Source of the DNA: Weeksellaceae bacterium
GTDB lineage: Bacteria > Bacteroidota > Bacteroidia > Flavobacteriales > Weeksellaceae
Direction of reading: 5' to 3'
Length of the DNA: 9,594 bases
Assembly (NCBI GenBank): GCA_028698395.1
Contig: JAQVDG010000051.1
Span: 1-9,594 of the forward strand
The notes below the pieces were generated by a model that was not told the origin of the DNA, did no database searches, and worked only from the letters and a program-made list of their open reading frames with translations. Numbering within the stretch: the stretch's first letter is position 1; the number at the start of each line of letters is the position of its first letter. The position numbers and the translations under genes were made by a program. Below are positions 6,118-9,594 of this stretch, one piece after another.

Positions 6118-8037
6118 ATGTCAAAAGTTTGTTGTGCTCATGATGAAGTTGAAAACCACAATCACAAGCACGAAAATTCTTTTTCGGTACAGCCCTACAT
6201 ACCGGTTATTATCAGTTTTACTTTATTGCTGACAGGAATTATTTGTGATTTTACAAAATCGCCCGAATTATTTCAAAATGAATATTTTCGTTTGATTTGG
6301 TATTCACTTGCTTATATTTTAGTTGGTTTTCCGGTAATAAAATCTGCTTTTGATTTACTCAAAAAGAAAGATTTTTTCAACGAATTTTCATTGATGACTT
6401 TAGCCACTTTAGGTGCTTTTGCTTTGAAAGAATATCCAGAAGGCGTAGCGGTAATGTTGTTTTATAATTTGGGAGAACTTTTCCAGTCGGCAGCAGTTAA
6501 CAAAGCTCGGAACAATATCAAAACTTTGTTGGATGTTCGTCCAAAAGAAGTTACTGTTTTCCGAAGTAATCAATGGAAAACTCTATCGCCTGAGGAAGTT
6601 GAAATTGGTGAGAAAATTCGGATAAAAGCCGGAGAGAAAGTAGCTTTGGATGGTGTTTTGCTTTCTGATTTTTCCCGATTTAACACTTCGGCATTGAGTG
6701 GAGAAAGCAAACCTAAAACTATTCGGCAAAATGAAAAAGTTTTAGCAGGAATGTTGAATTTGGAAAAAGTGATTGAAATTGAAGTAGATAAACGATTTGA
6801 AGACAGCTCTTTATCCAAAATTTTACATTTGGTTCAGGAAGCTGCTTCCCGAAAAGCAAAAACAGAGTTGTTCATTCGGAAATTTGCGAAAATTTATACA
6901 CCGGCTGTGTTTTTCTTAGCTCTTGCATTAGTTGTTTTTCCTTATTTTATTGTTGAAAATTATCAATTCAAAGAATGGTTGTATCGTGCTTTGGTTTTTC
7001 TTGTAATTTCGTGTCCTTGTGCTTTGGTGATTTCCATTCCGTTGGGTTATTTTGGTGGAATTGGAGCAGCTTCTCGAAACGGAATTTTATTCAAAGGTTC
7101 TAATTTTTTGGATACAATGGCAAAAGTAAATTCGGTGATTTTAGACAAAACCGGAACCTTAACAAAAGGAGTTTTCGCTGTTCAGAAAGTTTATACTGTT
7201 GAAGGAAATGAAAAAGATTTTTTGGATATAGTTTCGGCGATAGAAGCTCATTCTACTCATCCGATTGCAAAAGCCATTACTTCATTTCATTTTTCTCATA
7301 AAAAAGCAGAAAATTGTATGGAGTTTTCCGGTTTGGGTTTAAAAGCCGAAATAGATGGAAGAGAAGTGCTTGCCGGAAATTCAAAATGGATGAAAAAAAT
7401 GGGAGTTTCTTATGATAAATCATTTGATGAAATCGTAGAAACTATTGTTTTAGTTGGAATTAACGGAAAATTTGCCGGATATATTACCATTGCCGATGAA
7501 TTAAAAGAAGACGCACAATCGGCTATTTCTGAAATGAAAAAAAATGGAGTAAAACACACTGTATTATTGAGTGGCGACAAAGATTCCATTGTTCAAAAAG
7601 TAAAAACAGAATTGAAGATTGATTTGGCTTATGGGAATTTGTTACCTGAGGAAAAAGTCGAAAAAATGCAAATTATAAAAAATAATCCGGAGGTAGTCGT
7701 TGCATTTGTAGGAGACGGAATCAATGATGCTCCGGTTTTGGCAATGAGCGATGTAGGAATTGCAATGGGCGGAATGGGAAGCGATTTGGCTATTGAAACT
7801 GCTGATGTTGTCATTCAAACCGACCAAGTTTCAAAAATAGCTACAGCAATTAAAATTGGAAAAAAAACCAAGCAAATTGTTATTCAAAATATCATTTTGG
7901 CATTTGGTGTGAAAATTATTGTATTATTCTTAGGAGCCGGCGGAATTGCAACTATGTGGGAAGCTGTTTTTGCAGATGTAGGCGTAGCTTTACTAGCGAT
8001 TTTAAATGCTGTAAGAATTCAAAGAATGAAGTTTTGA
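6118..8037 (+). CDS. zntA: Zn2+/Cd2+/Pb2+-exporting P-type ATPase (P1B-2)
   Basis: A 639-residue inner-membrane pump that uses ATP to expel soft divalent metals from the cytosol. Landmarks are the actuator-domain SGES (194-197, usually TGES), the membrane metal site CPC (299-301), the phosphorylation motif DKTGTLT with Asp343, the nucleotide-domain HP (381-382) and GDGIND (532-537). Lys599 in TM7 and Asp620 in the TM8 segment FADVG match the Lys and Asp that mark the Zn/Cd/Pb subgroup, as in E. coli ZntA, rather than Cu pumps. There is no N-terminal heavy-metal-associated (GMTCxxC) domain. Instead a short tail has Cys5-Cys6 and a His cluster (HNHKH), a likely flexible metal-binding end. ATG 6118 is the only sensible start. 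The gene ends in TGA directly followed by TAA. No MerR or ArsR regulator is adjacent. Confidence 0.93.
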   Translation: MSKVCCAHDEVENHNHKHENSFSVQPYIPVIISFTLLLTGIICDFTKSPELFQNEYFRLIWYSLAYILVGFPVIKSAFDLLKKKDFFNEFSLMTLATLGAFALKEYPEGVAVMLFYNLGELFQSAAVNKARNNIKTLLDVRPKEVTVFRSNQWKTLSPEEVEIGEKIRIKAGEKVALDGVLLSDFSRFNTSALSGESKPKTIRQNEKVLAGMLNLEKVIEIEVDKRFEDSSLSKILHLVQEAASRKAKTELFIRKFAKIYTPAVFFLALALVVFPYFIVENYQFKEWLYRALVFLVISCPCALVISIPLGYFGGIGAASRNGILFKGSNFLDTMAKVNSVILDKTGTLTKGVFAVQKVYTVEGNEKDFLDIVSAIEAHSTHPIAKAITSFHFSHKKAENCMEFSGLGLKAEIDGREVLAGNSKWMKKMGVSYDKSFDEIVETIVLVGINGKFAGYITIADELKEDAQSAISEMKKNGVKHTVLLSGDKDSIVQKVKTELKIDLAYGNLLPEEKVEKMQIIKNNPEVVVAFVGDGINDAPVLAMSDVGIAMGGMGSDLAIETADVVIQTDQVSKIATAIKIGKKTKQIVIQNIILAFGVKIIVLFLGAGGIATMWEAVFADVGVALLAILNAVRIQRMKF

Positions 8038-8055
8038 TAAAAAACTATTCTGTCA

Positions 8056-9594
8056 TTAAGCTTCAACCAAATCTACCTCAATTCCTTGTTTTTTCAGCAA
8101 AGATTTTACGACAAGTGCAAATACAGCTAAATAAACAAAACATAAAACCGGAATAATATAAGAAGTATGAATTCCGATAATATCAGCTAATTTTCCTTGA
8201 ATCGGCGGAATGATTCCTCCACCTAAAATCATCATAACCAAAAAAGCCGAACCTTGTGCGGTATATTTCCCTAATCCCATTAAGGCTAAAGAAAAAATAG
8301 AAGGCCACATGATGCTACAAGCCAAACCTCCCGCCAAGAAAGCGTAAATTGCAAGTGTTCCTTCTGTCATTAATCCTACCAACATTGCAATTACACCGAA
8401 TACTCCAAAAATAAATAAAGTAATCGCCGGACGGTCTTTGCTAATGAAAAACATACTGATTTGAATGAAAATACAAACTACATAATAATAAAGTGGTGTC
8501 ATGTCTGAACCTGCTAAAGTGTTGACAATCAGAATTACTAAAAATGCAATAAGTGGTACGACAATTAATAAAACTTTCTTTTTTATTCCTTGAATATTAA
8601 ATGCTGAAATAGCTCCTGCCCAACGTCCAATCATTAAACTTCCCCAATACATGGAAATATAAGGCGCGATTTCAGAAGAATTATGCGAACCAAATTCTTT
8701 TTGTTGAAGTAAATCTCCTAAATTACTACCAATCGCTACTTCTACTCCTACGTAGAGAAAAATAGCAATCATACCCAAAATTAATTGTGGATATTGCATA
8801 GCACCCCAACCTTCTGCCTTTCTTTTTGCACTGAATCCCGCATAAGAAAGTCCTCCTAAAACTACTAATAGGGCTCCTCCTAACCATAGCATTCTTTGAT
8901 TTTCAAGTGGCTTTTTTATACTCTCAATCTGATTTTCTATATTAATTTTTTGTTGAGAATCTGCAACTTTTAATTCTTGTTGTAATTGTTCAATTTTCAA
9001 AGCCGAATCGCTTTTATAACTATTAAAAACAGGAGCAAACATAGCACCCAAAAGCAAAGTCATAATAACCAAAATCCGTATGGCTTTATTGGATTTTTCT
9101 ATGTTTTCACTGGAGATTCCTGCCGGAACTTTCTTGGAAAAATAAAATAATCCGGCGGCTCCAATGAACAATAAACCTACTCCGGCATATAAATACACGA
9201 CTTTATTTAAGGGTAAACTTGCAATGTCGGCATCAGAAACTGAAGCTGTTGTTCCAAAAAGAGCAAAAGCAACAATCAAGGGGCCGATGGTGGTTCCGAA
9301 TGAATTAATTCCTCCTCCCAAATTCACACGACTGGCTCCGGTTTTCGGGTTTCCTAATGAAATTGCAAAAGGATTGGCAGCAGTTTGTTGTAAGGAAAAC
9401 CCTAAGGCTACTATGAATAATCCAAATAACATTCCTATATAAGTGTTGATTTCAACAGCAATAATCATAGAAACTGCTACTAAAGCAGAAAAAAGCAATC
9501 CGTAAACAATACTTTTTTTGTATCCCCATTTTCCGACTAAATCTTTTCCTGAAACTGAACTGAAAATAAATAAAAACAAAGCACCCACATAATA
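8056..9594 (-). CDS. Sugar MFS transporter (FucP/GluP family), 5' end outside window
   Basis: The frame is open to the right window edge, reading YYVGALFLF at its visible start; the GTG at 9588 is an internal Val codon, not a start. About 512 residues are present, and the first transmembrane helix or so is missing. It is a proton- or ion-coupled sugar importer of the major facilitator superfamily. The family signature appears as QQTAANPF followed by [16 protein letters not shown], and again in the second half as [18 protein letters not shown] and [14 protein letters not shown]. Where E. coli FucP has its proton-binding Glu (ETAANPY), this protein has Gln, as I recall for the GluP-type branch, so the sugar is more likely a glucose/galactose-type hexose than fucose. 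A hydrophilic heptad-like segment (about 8896-9021) separates the two halves. It is convergent with the ATPase, 18 nt away, with no clear terminator between. Confidence 0.88.
   Translation of the reverse strand, partial: YYVGALFLFIFSSVSGKDLVGKWGYKKSIVYGLLFSALVAVSMIIAVEINTYIGMLFGLFIVALGFSLQQTAANPFAISLGNPKTGASRVNLGGGINSFGTTIGPLIVAFALFGTTASVSDADIASLPLNKVVYLYAGVGLLFIGAAGLFYFSKKVPAGISSENIEKSNKAIRILVIMTLLLGAMFAPVFNSYKSDSALKIEQLQQELKVADSQQKINIENQIESIKKPLENQRMLWLGGALLVVLGGLSYAGFSAKRKAEGWGAMQYPQLILGMIAIFLYVGVEVAIGSNLGDLLQQKEFGSHNSSEIAPYISMYWGSLMIGRWAGAISAFNIQGIKKKVLLIVVPLIAFLVILIVNTLAGSDMTPLYYYVVCIFIQISMFFISKDRPAITLFIFGVFGVIAMLVGLMTEGTLAIYAFLAGGLACSIMWPSIFSLALMGLGKYTAQGSAFLVMMILGGGIIPPIQGKLADIIGIHTSYIIPVLCFVYLAVFALVVKSLLKKQGIEVDLVEA

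Noticed and set aside
6570..6818. Minus-strand open frame inside the metal ATPase
   Set aside because: It is antisense to the conserved actuator domain, with biased Ser/Lys content typical of a shadow frame.
9164..9442. Plus-strand 92-codon frame opposite the sugar transporter
   Set aside because: It lies antisense to the QTAANPF/NLGGG signature of the transporter, with a Pro/Asn/Lys-rich composition and no independent support.
1..9594. Search for CRISPR repeats, transposases, tRNA, rRNA or a defence cluster
   Set aside because: No spaced direct repeats, IS ends, cloverleaf-like segments or nuclease/toxin-type proteins were seen. Frequent TTCCGG-like words are explained by codon use.

Overview
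The window looks like a low-GC chromosome segment from the Bacteroidota, most likely class Flavobacteriia. By eye it is about one third G+C from position ~530 onward. Reasons: TAnnTTTG-type -7 promoter words stand ahead of some genes, Shine-Dalgarno sequences are weak or absent, and the gene families (glutaminyl-peptide cyclotransferase lipoprotein, e(P4)-type phosphatase lipoprotein, zinc-ribbon voltage-gated channel, FucP/GluP-type sugar MFS carrier) are typical of that group. The species cannot be fixed from the sequence alone.

Layout. Positions 1-526 differ from the rest: about 48% G+C by hand count, with G/C-ending codons, encoding the middle of a radical SAM protein. That frame is cut off at a run of ten T (527-536), and a strong hairpin terminator (557-593) follows. 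This is either an assembly chimera or the edge of a recently acquired segment. Next come two tightly spaced plus-strand genes, a divergent ferrochelatase homologue (673-1683) and a glutaminyl cyclotransferase lipoprotein (1693-2715). Converging on them with a 2-bp gap is a minus-strand pair: a voltage-gated K+ channel with a C-terminal zinc ribbon, downstream of a GlcD-type FAD-linked oxidase. Divergent from that pair are a plus-strand e(P4)-family acid phosphatase lipoprotein (5171-6022) and a Zn2+/Cd2+/Pb2+ P-type ATPase (6118-8037). A sugar MFS transporter on the minus strand (8056 to the window end) lacks its N-terminus.

How the genes fit together. This is mostly ordinary cell-envelope and metabolic content: metal export, ion conductance, sugar uptake, 2-hydroxyacid oxidation, phosphate or nucleotide salvage and N-terminal pyroglutamate formation. 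No phage, CRISPR, transposase, tRNA or rRNA is visible, and no obvious new multi-gene system. The two points most worth following are the ferrochelatase homologue, which has Arg in place of the family's catalytic His plus further active-site changes, and the abrupt composition break at ~527.
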